The notes below the pieces were generated by a model that was not told the DNA's origin, ran no database searches, and saw only the letters and a list, made by a program, of their open reading frames with translations. A DNA stretch of 64,000 bases from the NCBI RefSeq assembly GCF_900111005.1, contig NZ_FOFV01000018.1:124001-188000 (forward strand). Direction: 5' to 3'. Origin of the DNA: Lentzea albida (GTDB lineage: Bacteria > Actinomycetota > Actinomycetes > Mycobacteriales > Pseudonocardiaceae). How positions within the stretch are numbered: position 1 is the stretch's first letter; each line of letters opens with the position of its first letter. Made by a program: the position numbers and the translations under genes. This document shows, piece after piece, positions 32,273-39,552 of the stretch.

Positions 32273-33226
32273 ATGGGACACGAAGTGGTGGCAGAGGTCT
32301 GGCGAGGCGACTTCCTGGAGTCCGTGCACCACGGCACGGTCGTCGCCACCGACGCATCCGGCGCCCCGGTGCTGTCGGTCGGCCGCCCCGGCGACGTCGC
32401 GTTCCCCCGGTCGTCGAACAAGCCGCTCCAGGCACTCGCAATGCTGCGCAGCGGCCTCGACCTCGACGGCGAACTGCTCGCCCTGGCCTGCTCGTCCCAC
32501 TCCGGCGAGGACTTCCACGTCGCCGGCGCCCTGCGGATCCTGGCCGCCGCAGGCCTGACCGAGGACGCCCTGCAGTGCACCCCGGACCTGCCCATCGGCG
32601 AGGCCGCCCGCACCCGGCACCTCGCCGCCGGCCTGCCCGCCGCCCCGAAGTACATGAACTGCTCGGGCAAGCACGCCGCCATGCTCGCCACCTGCGTGGC
32701 CAACGGCTGGTCCACCGCCGACTACCTCGACCCGGCGCACCCGTTGCAGGTAGCGACCCGCGAGACCATCGAGGACGTGACCGGCGAGCCCGTCACCGAG
32801 GTGGGCGTGGACGGCTGCGGCGCCCCGATCTTCGCCCTCACCCTCACCGGCCTGGCCCGCGCGTTCGGCCGCCTGGCCAGCGCACCCGAGGGCACCCTCG
32901 AACACCGCGTGGCCGCCGCCATGAACGCCCACCCGCAGTGGGTCGGCGGCACCGGCCGCGACGTCACCGAACTCATGAACGCCCTGCCCGGCGTCATCGC
33001 CAAGGACGGCGCCGAAGGCGTCTACGCCGTGGGCCTGCCCACCGGCGAGGGCGTGGCCCTGAAGATCGCCGACGGCTCGTCCCGCGCCCGCGCCGTGGTC
33101 GTCATCGCGGTGCTCAAGCGCCTGGGCGTGGACGTCAGCGCCGTCGAGGGCCTCGCCACCGTGCCGGTACTCGGCCACGGCCGTGCGGTCGGCGCCGTCA
33201 AGCCGTCACTCGCCCTCGCAAGCTGA
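32273..33226 (+). CDS. L-asparaginase (asparaginase II family)
   Basis: A 317-residue enzyme of the family PF06089, which hydrolyses L-asparagine to aspartate and ammonia and is unrelated to the E. coli type. Signatures: 'VAEVWRGDFLESVHHGTVVA', 'FPRSSNKPLQALAML', 'LALACSSHSGEDFH', KYMNCSGKHAAML, 'GVDGCGAPIFALTLTGLARA' and the C-terminal 'DGSSRARAVVVIAVLKRLGV'. The ATG at 32273 is preferred because GGAGGGGCGG stands just before it; an earlier in-frame reading would run over the operator. No signal peptide. Likely controlled by the divergent GntR protein. Confidence 0.9.
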   Translation: MGHEVVAEVWRGDFLESVHHGTVVATDASGAPVLSVGRPGDVAFPRSSNKPLQALAMLRSGLDLDGELLALACSSHSGEDFHVAGALRILAAAGLTEDALQCTPDLPIGEAARTRHLAAGLPAAPKYMNCSGKHAAMLATCVANGWSTADYLDPAHPLQVATRETIEDVTGEPVTEVGVDGCGAPIFALTLTGLARAFGRLASAPEGTLEHRVAAAMNAHPQWVGGTGRDVTELMNALPGVIAKDGAEGVYAVGLPTGEGVALKIADGSSRARAVVVIAVLKRLGVDVSAVEGLATVPVLGHGRAVGAVKPSLALAS

Positions 33227-33406
33227 ACTTGACGACCGAGGTTGATCCGACGTTGACGCGTCCACCTACACATGGACGCGTCAACATGTCGATCCGGTCA
33301 ACGTTGCGGATCAACACGTCAACCTGCAAGTCAACGTTGACGGTCACCCCCGCCGTCAACGCACGGCACACGGGAATCCCCCACCCAAGCCACTAGGCTG
33401 GGGCTT
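33227..33406. repeat. Cluster of GTCAAC/GTTGAC motifs after the asparaginase gene
   Basis: In this 180-base gap the hexamer GTCAAC or its complement GTTGAC occurs repeatedly: 33252, 33280, 33298, 33319, 33330, 33335 and 33355 regions, with several near copies (GATCAAC, GTTGATC). Two of the copies form the arms of a perfect hairpin. It resembles a local array of binding sites; there is no coding sequence. Confidence 0.55.
33252..33285 (+). terminator. Perfect 13-bp hairpin after asparaginase
   Basis: GTTGACGCGTCCA and TGGACGCGTCAAC pair perfectly over an 8-base loop, 26 bases beyond the asparaginase stop. No T-run follows, as is common for actinomycete terminators; it may also be a protein site. 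Confidence 0.6.
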
Positions 33407-33697
33407 ATGGGCGATTCGAAGGACGAGAGCGAGAAGTTCCAGGAGGAGCTGATCGGCCTCGACCCACACGACCCCGAGACGAAGGCGTTCGCCGACCACC
33501 TGGACCGGATGCAGCGGCAACGCCCCGGTTTCACCGTCGAGGGCTACCTGCAGGGCGTGCAGGACTTCGCCGACTCGGCGAACCGCACGACGGGCCACCA
33601 GCGGCTCGTCGCCGTCATCGTGGTGGGGCTCATCCTGCTCGGCGTGATCCTGACGATCTGGTTCGCGCTGGGCGACATCATCGCCATCATCTTCTGA
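33407..33697 (+). CDS. Small single-pass membrane protein
   Basis: A 96-residue protein with a charged, soluble N-terminal 65 residues (ESEKFQEELIGLDPHDPETK) and one C-terminal membrane helix (VAVIVVGLILLGVILTIWFA, about 67-88) followed by GDIIAIIF. This tail-anchored form suggests the acidic part lies in the cytoplasm. 'FADHLDRMQRQRPGFTVEGY' is an actinobacterial conserved stretch whose function I do not know. Confidence 0.7.
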   Translation: MGDSKDESEKFQEELIGLDPHDPETKAFADHLDRMQRQRPGFTVEGYLQGVQDFADSANRTTGHQRLVAVIVVGLILLGVILTIWFALGDIIAIIF

Positions 33698-34155
33698 GCC
33701 GCGGCCGCGGCCGGGGGGCTCTCGGGCCACGCCACGTGGCCCGCGCCATGTGGGCCGCGCTCGGTTCGCGTCGCGTAGGCGCGCTCGGTCCGCGCCGCTT
33801 CAGCTTCGCCACCTGGGCCCGCGCCCCTCGGGCCGCGCTGCCAAAGGCCGCGCCGCCGCGGCCGGTCCCGCCGGGCGGAACTCGCGCCACCTGGCTTTCG
33901 CCCGACGCTTCGACCACAGGTTCCCCAGCCTGCCCGCCCTGCTCGGCCGCCTCGGCACCGAGTCGCCGCCTGCCCGCGTCAGCCAGTCCGCCTCGGCCCG
34001 CCTCACCTCAGCCCGACCGTCCCACAACTCACACCCGGCCCTCGCCCCCACCCCTTCCAGGCCAAACGGGCCCGACTCCTTAACGGGGTCTTACGACCGC
34101 CCCCGCAGATCCCCGCCCGGGAAGCTCCACAGCCCCCGCGGAGTTATAAAGAGAC
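33698..34155. other. Gene-poor, extremely GC-rich stretch
   Basis: These 458 bases hold no convincing gene. The sequence is rich in GGCCGCG-like words, and three overlapping frames are open but encode Arg/Pro/Ala-rich low-complexity chains with no ribosome site. A promoter for the following msrB gene should lie near its end (GAGTTATAAAGAGACATGG around 34140 includes a TATAAA-like element). It may be a copy of an intergenic repeat family of the host. Confidence 0.4.
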
Positions 34156-34578
34156 ATGGAACCTGTTGTCGGCGCCACCCCGAAAGTCGTGCGTTCCGAA
34201 GAGGAATGGCGCGCCCAGCTCAACCCCGCCGAGTACGCGGTGCTGCGGCAGGCAGGCACCGAGCGTCCGTGGACCGGCGAGTACACCGAGACCAAGACAG
34301 AGGGCCTCTACGAGTGTCGTGCGTGCGGAGCGGAGCTGTTCCGCAGCGACACCAAGTTCGACTCGCATTGCGGGTGGCCGTCGTTCTTCTCGCCGTTGGC
34401 CGGTGACTCGGTCATCCTGCGTGAGGACCGCACGCTCGGCATGAAGCGCGTGGAGGTGCTCTGCGCCACGTGCCACAGCCACCTCGGGCACGTCTTCGAG
34501 GGCGAGGGCTACCCCACTCCGACCGACCAGCGCTACTGCATCAACTCCGTCTCCTTGAAACTCGTTCCGTCCGAATAG
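34156..34578 (+). CDS. msrB: Peptide-methionine (R)-S-oxide reductase
   Basis: A 140-residue MsrB that repairs the R form of methionine sulfoxide in proteins. The zinc site is present as two CxxC pairs (CRAC, CATC). 'TKFDSHCGWPSFFSPL', 'CHSHLGHVFEGEGYPTPTDQ' and the catalytic cysteine in RYCINSVSL are all conserved. The His and Asp residues of the active site are present. Length is normal. A TATAAA-like element lies 10 bases upstream of the ATG, so the leader is very short or absent. Confidence 0.95.
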   Translation: MEPVVGATPKVVRSEEEWRAQLNPAEYAVLRQAGTERPWTGEYTETKTEGLYECRACGAELFRSDTKFDSHCGWPSFFSPLAGDSVILREDRTLGMKRVEVLCATCHSHLGHVFEGEGYPTPTDQRYCINSVSLKLVPSE

Positions 34579-34590
34579 GAGACTGGGCTC

Positions 34591-34618
34591 GGTCCGGTCA
34601 GCAGCGATCGGACGGACC
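34591..34618 (+). terminator. Hairpin after msrB
   Basis: GGTCCG and CGGACC pair around an inner GATCGG/TCCGGTC-like region shortly after the msrB stop. It may end msrB transcription or fold the leader of the small ORF that follows. Confidence 0.4.
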
Positions 34619-34629
34619 TGGGAGGCATC

Positions 34630-34692
34630 ATGATCTTCTTCGGCACCGACGGTGAAGGCTCCAGCGGAGTTGACGGCGGTTCGTCGAGCTAG
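34630..34692 (+). CDS. Possible 20-residue peptide gene upstream of the TIGR04222 cluster
   Basis: An ATG preceded at 4 bases by GGAGG opens a 20-codon frame (MIFFGTDGEGSSG start, ending GGSSS). It stands 142 bases before the first TIGR04222 gene. The Gly/Ser/Asp-rich sequence resembles the tails encoded downstream but has no cysteine. It could be a leader peptide or a chance frame. The evidence is the strong ribosome site only. Confidence 0.3.
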   Translation: MIFFGTDGEGSSGVDGGSSS

Positions 34693-34743
34693 CCCGCCGA
34701 GCGAGTCATAACCGGGAAACACAGGAGAAAGGCCGGCAACCCT

Positions 34744-34764
34744 AAGGCTTCGTCAACAAGCCTT
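34744..34764. other. Small hairpin in the leader of the TIGR04222 operon
   Basis: AAGGCTT and AAGCCTT form a perfect 7-bp stem over a 7-base loop, 70 bases before the first TIGR04222 start. It may be a regulatory element or weak terminator. Confidence 0.35.
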
Positions 34765-34834
34765 GTGGGCCTGTGGCGCGGGCCACACCATTGACGCACC
34801 GAAGCACTTTCGGGGCAGTCAGGGGGTGGGTCGC

Positions 34835-35728
34835 ATGGAGCCTTGGGGGTTGTCCGGGCCGGAGTTCCTCCAGCTGTACTGGGTCGGGCTGGCGCTGGCC
34901 GTGCTGGTCTCGATCGTCGTTCGGGTACGCGTGCGGGCGGGTCACAGCACCCAGCCCGTGCGCTCCCTGGACATGGACGAGCTCGCCTATCTTGCAGGCG
35001 GTCCAAGGCGCGTGGTCGAAACGTCCATCGCGCGGCTGCTCACCGCGGGTGAGCTCAGGACTTCACGGCGTGGCACCGTTCAGGTCACGTCCACCACCCA
35101 GTCGCTCAACGCGGTGGACCGCGCCGTCATCACCGACAGCCAGCGCTACACCAACCGCACCGTCAACCTCATGATCCCGGCCGTCGCCAAGGAAGGCGTG
35201 GTCACGGGCATCGGCCGGCGGCTCGAGGACATGGGTCTCCTGGTCAACCCGGACGTCGTGAAAAGCGCGGTGCGCAAGGGATCCATCGCGCTGTGGGTGT
35301 TGCTCGCGATCGGGATCGCGCGCTGGGTCAACGGCATCGCGATCGGTGCCGCGGTCGGCTGGCTCACCCTCCAACTCGTCCTCACCGGCCTTCTCATCCT
35401 GCTGCTGACGCGCCGCGGCAAGAACGTCATGCGCACCGGCAAGGGCAACGACGTGCTCGCGGCCGCCCGCACCAGCAACAGCTCCAAGGCGCGGGCGGGA
35501 ACCCTGGACGAGGTCATGTACACGGGCGCGGCCGGTGCGGTGCTGTTCGGCGGGCTCGTCGTCTACCCGGACCTCGCGGTGCGCAGCTCGCTGCTCGCCT
35601 CGTCCGGATCCGGCACGTACAGCACCAGCACTTACAGCTCGTGTTCATCCAGTTCTTCTTCGTGTTCGAGCGGAAGCAGTTGTGGCGGTGGCGGCGGCTG
35701 CGGTGGTGGCTGCGGCGGCGGCAGCTGA
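34835..35728 (+). CDS. TIGR04222 membrane protein with Cys-rich C-terminal tail
   Basis: A 297-residue protein; the ATG at 34835 follows a G-rich ribosome site. It has an N-terminal membrane helix (FLQLYWVGLALAVLVSIVV), then the TIGR04222 domain ('MDELAYLAGGPRRVVETSIA', 'RLLTAGELRTSRRGTVQV'), two or three more membrane helices and a tail. The tail is made of Ser, Gly and five cysteines (SSC, SSC, SSC, GGC, GGC spacing) and ends GGGCGGGS. All cysteines of the mature reading lie in the tail. This is the standard architecture of the family; the next three genes encode shorter relatives. Function unknown; probable substrate of the DUF692 enzyme encoded downstream. Confidence 0.88.
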   Translation: MEPWGLSGPEFLQLYWVGLALAVLVSIVVRVRVRAGHSTQPVRSLDMDELAYLAGGPRRVVETSIARLLTAGELRTSRRGTVQVTSTTQSLNAVDRAVITDSQRYTNRTVNLMIPAVAKEGVVTGIGRRLEDMGLLVNPDVVKSAVRKGSIALWVLLAIGIARWVNGIAIGAAVGWLTLQLVLTGLLILLLTRRGKNVMRTGKGNDVLAAARTSNSSKARAGTLDEVMYTGAAGAVLFGGLVVYPDLAVRSSLLASSGSGTYSTSTYSSCSSSSSSCSSGSSCGGGGGCGGGCGGGS

Positions 35729-35817
35729 TCCGGAGTTCGGTCCTTTTCAGGTAACGACAGGAACCCAGGGGTAGATCTCACGTCGAAGATGCACTGACAC
35801 CAGTGAGGGGAGTGCTG

Positions 35818-36615
35818 ATGTCCCAGTCTTCGGCACCGCACCGGGCCACGTGGTCCGCTGAGGAGATCGGGTTCCTGTCGGGGGGACCGGGCAGGGCGGC
35901 GGAGGCCGTCCTCGCCCGGCTGCTGGACGGCGGTCTCGTGCGCATCTCCCGCGAGGGTCTCGTGACCGCCGTCCACCAGAACGGTTACGGCGCATCGAGT
36001 CCGCTGGAGGCGTACGTCCTCGCCGGACTCCGCGGTGCCGCACGTCCGATCAACCAGGTCGTGCAGGTGGCGATGGCGAGCCACGAGATGGGCGCGTTGC
36101 ACGCGAGCCTCGTGCAACGCGGGATGGTGCAACGCCAGTGGGGCCGGCCTCGCGGCGGCAAGATCGCGTTGCGGGTGCTGCTGTTCCTGCTGGCGTTCGT
36201 CTCGGTCTTCGTCGCGTTCGCGATCGACACCAGGCTGTTCCTGGTGACGGCGCTGCTGGTGTTCCTGGCCGTCCTGTTGCGGAAACCGGGCAGGCTCACC
36301 AGGAACGGCAAGACCGTGTGGCTGCACGCGCTGAGGAATCCGCGCAGCAGTGCCGACTCGGTGGCGCTGTTCGGGTTGCGCAGGGGCAAACAGCGCATGA
36401 ACACCGCAACGTCCACTTCGTACATCGCGAGCAGCAGCTGCAGCTCCTACGACTGGAGCCACCACAACTGCGGCGGCTCGTCGAGCTGTTCCGGCAGCAG
36501 CTGCAACAGTTCGAGCAGTTGCGGTAGTTCAAGCAGTTGTTCGAGCAGTGGCAGCAGCTGCAGCAGCTCGAGTTGCAGCAGCAGTAGCAGCAGCTGCGGA
36601 AGTTCCAGCAGCTGA
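35818..36615 (+). CDS. TIGR04222 protein with nine-cysteine Ser-rich tail
   Basis: A 265-residue paralogue. The TIGR04222 domain is at the start ('WSAEEIGFLSGGPGRAAEAV', 'ARLLDGGLVRISREGLVTAV'). Two membrane helices follow in the middle (ALRVLLFLLAFVSVFVAFAI and FLVTALLVFLAVLL). The last 60 residues are almost only Ser, Cys, Gly and Asn, with nine cysteines. There is no cysteine elsewhere. The tail DNA is a long run of AGC/CAG-type triplets. GAGGGGAG precedes the ATG at 35818, and an upstream in-frame GTG is less likely. It is followed after 11 bases by the next paralogue. Confidence 0.85.
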   Translation: MSQSSAPHRATWSAEEIGFLSGGPGRAAEAVLARLLDGGLVRISREGLVTAVHQNGYGASSPLEAYVLAGLRGAARPINQVVQVAMASHEMGALHASLVQRGMVQRQWGRPRGGKIALRVLLFLLAFVSVFVAFAIDTRLFLVTALLVFLAVLLRKPGRLTRNGKTVWLHALRNPRSSADSVALFGLRRGKQRMNTATSTSYIASSSCSSYDWSHHNCGGSSSCSGSSCNSSSSCGSSSSCSSSGSSCSSSSCSSSSSSCGSSSS

Positions 36616-36626
36616 GGGGGAAGCAG

Positions 36627-37424
36627 ATGGGAACACCGGCAGCGGCGCGGGGGCCGTGGCTGTCCGCGGAGGAGGCCGGCTACCTGGCGGCCGGTCCCGG
36701 ACGGGCGGCGGAGACGGTGCTGGCCCGGTTGATCGACACCGGCCTGGTGCGGGTGTCCCGCGACGGACTCGTGTCCGCGGTGCAACAGAACGGCCAAGGT
36801 GCCACCACGTCGGTGGAGGCGCGGATGCTGAACCACGCGCGGACACCCGTGCGCTTCGGCGCGGTCATCCTGTCGGCGACGCACAGCGCCGAGATGACGC
36901 AGCTGCACCGGCACCTGCTCGACCGGAACCTGATGCAACGGGGCCGCCGGCGCAACGAGGGCTGGTGGTTCTCCCTCGCGGTCGCGGGCCTGCTGGTCCT
37001 GGCGGGCATCCCGACACCGGCGTTCCTCCTCGGCGTGCCGATCGCACTCGGATTTTTCGTCTGGCAGTACGGCCGCAGCCCGGTCACCCAAGCGGGAACG
37101 GACGCGCTGAGGCAGGTGACCGCGCACGACAGGGTGCACGCGGTGGCGCTGTACGGGTTCTCCGGCACGGTGGGCGACCAACGCGTCGGCGCGCTGTTCG
37201 ACCTCCCCGAGTCCGTGGCGAGAATGGTCCCGCCCACCGACGAGCGGCGGTCGTCGCCCGCGGTGGGGCGGCGGCCGTCCCCGAAAGGCCGCCGGACCGA
37301 CCGGGCGGGCGACACCGGCGGGTGTGGCAGCAGTTGCGGCAGTGCAAGCGGTTGTAGTGGTTCGAGCGGTTCCAGTTGCGGCGGCGGGAGCGGCTGCGGC
37401 GGTGGTGGAGGCGGAGGAGACTGA
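36627..37424 (+). CDS. TIGR04222 protein with five-cysteine Gly-rich tail
   Basis: A 265-residue paralogue with 'LSAEEAGYLAAGPGRAAETV', 'ARLIDTGLVRVSRDGLVSAV', two membrane helices (WFSLAVAGLLVLAGI, AFLLGVPIALGFFVW) and 'QVTAHDRVHAVALYGFSGTV', a conserved stretch after the helices. A linker rich in Arg/Pro then leads to a Gly/Ser tail with five cysteines (GGCGSSCGSASGC, then SSC and SGC). No cysteine is found outside the tail. GGGGGAAGC precedes the ATG. The stop overlaps the next start as TGATG. Confidence 0.87.
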   Translation: MGTPAAARGPWLSAEEAGYLAAGPGRAAETVLARLIDTGLVRVSRDGLVSAVQQNGQGATTSVEARMLNHARTPVRFGAVILSATHSAEMTQLHRHLLDRNLMQRGRRRNEGWWFSLAVAGLLVLAGIPTPAFLLGVPIALGFFVWQYGRSPVTQAGTDALRQVTAHDRVHAVALYGFSGTVGDQRVGALFDLPESVARMVPPTDERRSSPAVGRRPSPKGRRTDRAGDTGGCGSSCGSASGCSGSSGSSCGGGSGCGGGGGGGD

Positions 37425-38194
37425 TGGCGACACCGGCGACGGAAAGGGGAACGCGGGTTCCCCCGGAGCGGATCGGCTACCTGGCGGACGGGCCCGGCAG
37501 GGCGGCGGAGACGGCGCTGGCCAGGTTGCTCGACGCCGGCCTGGTCCGGGTCTCGCGCGACGGGCTGGTCTCGGCCGTGCACCAGGGCACCTACGACACC
37601 ACCACACCGGTCGAGGTGTGCATCCTCACCGGCCTCACCAGGCCGGTGAGGTTCGACGCGGTCATGCGCAACGCCGCGAAGAGCAAGGAGATGCGCGATC
37701 TGCACGACCGGCTGCGCGCCGAGGGGCTGACCCGCAGGGCCCGTCCCCGGCTCGCGGTGTGGTGGATCTTCCTCGTGATCGGGGGCGTCCTCGCTCTCGC
37801 CTCGCTGACGGAGCCGTGGCTGCTCATCGGCACGGTGGGCTTCCTGGGGTCAGCCTGGTGGACGTATGGCGCGAAACCGCTCACCAGGGCGGGCAGGGCG
37901 GCGCTGGAGGGCGCGAGCACGAGCGACCGCGTCATCGCGGTCGCCCTGGAGGGCTTCCGCGGCAAGGTCAGCGGCCGTCCGGTCGGTGACCTCTTCGACC
38001 TGCCGCAGAGCGTCGTCAAGACCCTGCCCCGCAAGAGGAAGAGACGGGGCACGGGCGGCGGCACCGCGTCGGGCAGCGCGGGCTGTGGCAGCGGGTGTGG
38101 CAGCAGCAGCTGTGGTAGCAGTTGTTCGTCGGGCGGCAGCAGTTGCGGCGGCGGTGGCGGCGGCGGCTGTGGCGGCGGAGGAGGAGGCGACTGA
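37424..38194 (+). CDS. TIGR04222 protein with six-cysteine Gly-rich tail
   Basis: A 256-residue paralogue that starts at the ATG of TGATG. It has 'PPERIGYLADGPGRAAETAL', 'ARLLDAGLVRVSRDGLVSAV', two membrane helices (WWIFLVIGGVLALASL, WLLIGTVGFLGSAWW) and 'STSDRVIAVALEGFRGKVSG'. A Lys/Arg hinge (PRKRKRRGTGGG) and a tail with six cysteines in Gly/Ser context follow, ending GGGGGGD. One more cysteine lies in the domain (EVCILTG). The start of the DUF692 enzyme overlaps the stop by one base, so the enzyme is translated with this protein. Confidence 0.87.
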   Translation: MATPATERGTRVPPERIGYLADGPGRAAETALARLLDAGLVRVSRDGLVSAVHQGTYDTTTPVEVCILTGLTRPVRFDAVMRNAAKSKEMRDLHDRLRAEGLTRRARPRLAVWWIFLVIGGVLALASLTEPWLLIGTVGFLGSAWWTYGAKPLTRAGRAALEGASTSDRVIAVALEGFRGKVSGRPVGDLFDLPQSVVKTLPRKRKRRGTGGGTASGSAGCGSGCGSSSCGSSCSSGGSSCGGGGGGGCGGGGGGD

Positions 38195-39012
38195 TGGTGG
38201 GGATCAAGGACTTGGGCGTCGGCATCGGCTGGCGCTCGGAGATCGACCTGACCGTGGAACGGCTGCCCGGCGTGGACTTCGTCGAGGTCGTCGCCGAGAA
38301 CCTCCACATCGGACACCTGCCGGAGTCGGTGACGCTGCTGCTGGAACGCGGCGTCCCGGTGCTCCCCCACGCCGTGTCGCTGTCGCTGGGCGGAGCGGAC
38401 CCCGTCGACCTGCACCGCGTCGAGCACCTGGGCGCGGTCGCCGAGGCGGTCGGCGCGCCGATGGTCAGCGACCACGTGTGCTTCGTGCGGGCGGGCGGCC
38501 TCGACTCGGGCCACCTGATGCCGGTGCCGCGCACCAGGGACGCGCTCGACGTGCTCGTCGCGAACGTCGAGCTGGCCCAGGCGAACCTGCCGGTCCCGCT
38601 GGCGCTGGAGAACGTCGCCGCGCTGCTGGAGTGGCCGGACGGCGAACTGTCCGAGGGCCAGTTCCTCGCCGAACTCGTCGAGCGCACGGACTGCTGGCTG
38701 CTCGTGGACGTCGCGAACCTCTACGCGAACGCCCGCAACATCGGCACGGACCCCGAGCGGTTCCTGGACGAGATCCCGCTGGAACGCCTGGCTTACGTGC
38801 ACGTGGCCGGCGGCGAGCAGCACGGCGACATCTACCACGACACGCACGCCCACGCGGTTCTGCCCGAAGTGCTGGAAGTGCTCGACGAACTGTGTTCCCG
38901 CGTCGCGCCGCCCGGCGTCCTGCTGGAACGCGACGACAACTACCCGTCCGACACCGAAATCGCGAGCGAACTGGCCGCGATCCGCGCCGTCGTGGACAAG
39001 CACCGTGGCTGA
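38194..39012 (+). CDS. DUF692 multinuclear non-heme iron oxidase (MNIO)
   Basis: A 272-residue TIM-barrel enzyme of the DUF692 family (MbnB, TglH, ChrH type), which uses two or three iron ions to oxidise cysteines in ribosomal peptides. Conserved elements: 'GIGWRSEID', DFVEVVAENLHIG, LPHAVSLSLGGADP, MVSDHVCF, 'LPVPLALENVAALL', WLLVDVANLYANARN, AYVHVAGGEQHG and DTHAHAVLPEV. These supply the expected His, Glu, Asp and Asn iron ligands. The ATG at 38194 overlaps the stop of the last TIGR04222 gene. The closely coupled genes with Cys-rich tails are the obvious substrates; this is inferred. Confidence 0.9.
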   Translation: MVGIKDLGVGIGWRSEIDLTVERLPGVDFVEVVAENLHIGHLPESVTLLLERGVPVLPHAVSLSLGGADPVDLHRVEHLGAVAEAVGAPMVSDHVCFVRAGGLDSGHLMPVPRTRDALDVLVANVELAQANLPVPLALENVAALLEWPDGELSEGQFLAELVERTDCWLLVDVANLYANARNIGTDPERFLDEIPLERLAYVHVAGGEQHGDIYHDTHAHAVLPEVLEVLDELCSRVAPPGVLLERDDNYPSDTEIASELAAIRAVVDKHRG

Positions 39013-39376
39013 AATCGTGAACGAGAATGAACTTTTGGTTGCACGCGAAAGGCTTGCCGCGCAGCAGGCGGAGCTGCTAAAAGCATTGCTCGCGAACGGA
39101 CCGGCACCGGCGGGATTCGACGAACAACGCCTCGGCGTCGAACGCCGCGCTTTGCTGTCGAAACGGCGCGGCATCGTGCGAATGCTCGGTCCGGCGGTCG
39201 CGGACGAGCTCGGCGACCGGTTCCGGCCGCTCTTCGACGCGTACGCCGTCGAAAACCCACGTCGTGCGGGCTCACGCGCCCGTGAGGACGCTGCGGCGTT
39301 CGCGGAATGGTGCCGCGCTCGCGGAGAACTGCCGGAGAAGCGCAAGGCCCGCTGGAAGTTCTGGCAGTCGAACTGA
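39005..39376 (+). CDS. Probable MNIO partner protein (HvfC/DUF2063-like)
   Basis: A 123-residue helical protein beginning at a GTG 8 bases inside the DUF692 gene. The pattern 'QQAELLKALLANGPAPAGFD', 'LGVERRALLSKRRGIVRML', LGDRFRPLFDAYA and 'AAFAEWCRARGELP' resembles the N-terminal part of HvfC/DUF2063 and other small partners that bring the leader peptide to DUF692 enzymes (MbnC, TglI). By-eye similarity is weak, but position and size are exactly those of a partner. The end KARWKFWQSN is basic and aromatic. Confidence 0.65.
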   Translation: MAEIVNENELLVARERLAAQQAELLKALLANGPAPAGFDEQRLGVERRALLSKRRGIVRMLGPAVADELGDRFRPLFDAYAVENPRRAGSRAREDAAAFAEWCRARGELPEKRKARWKFWQSN

Positions 39377-39552
39377 CGGGCGAGTGGTTCAGGGGCCAGA
39401 ATCCCCCGTTCGGCCCTGTGTGGCCCAGATCGCCATCGATACGTTCGAAAGGGTCGGGGGGCACTTTTTCCATTGCGTCAACATTGCCGCAAAGGCCTTC
39501 CGGCCTGCGCGGACCACAGCGCGCAGGAATTCGAACCGTCGAGGGGATTCGA

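Noticed and set aside
33736..34083. 115-codon Arg/Pro/Ala-rich frame before msrB
   Set aside because: No ribosome site, composition follows GC content, and overlapping frames are equally open.
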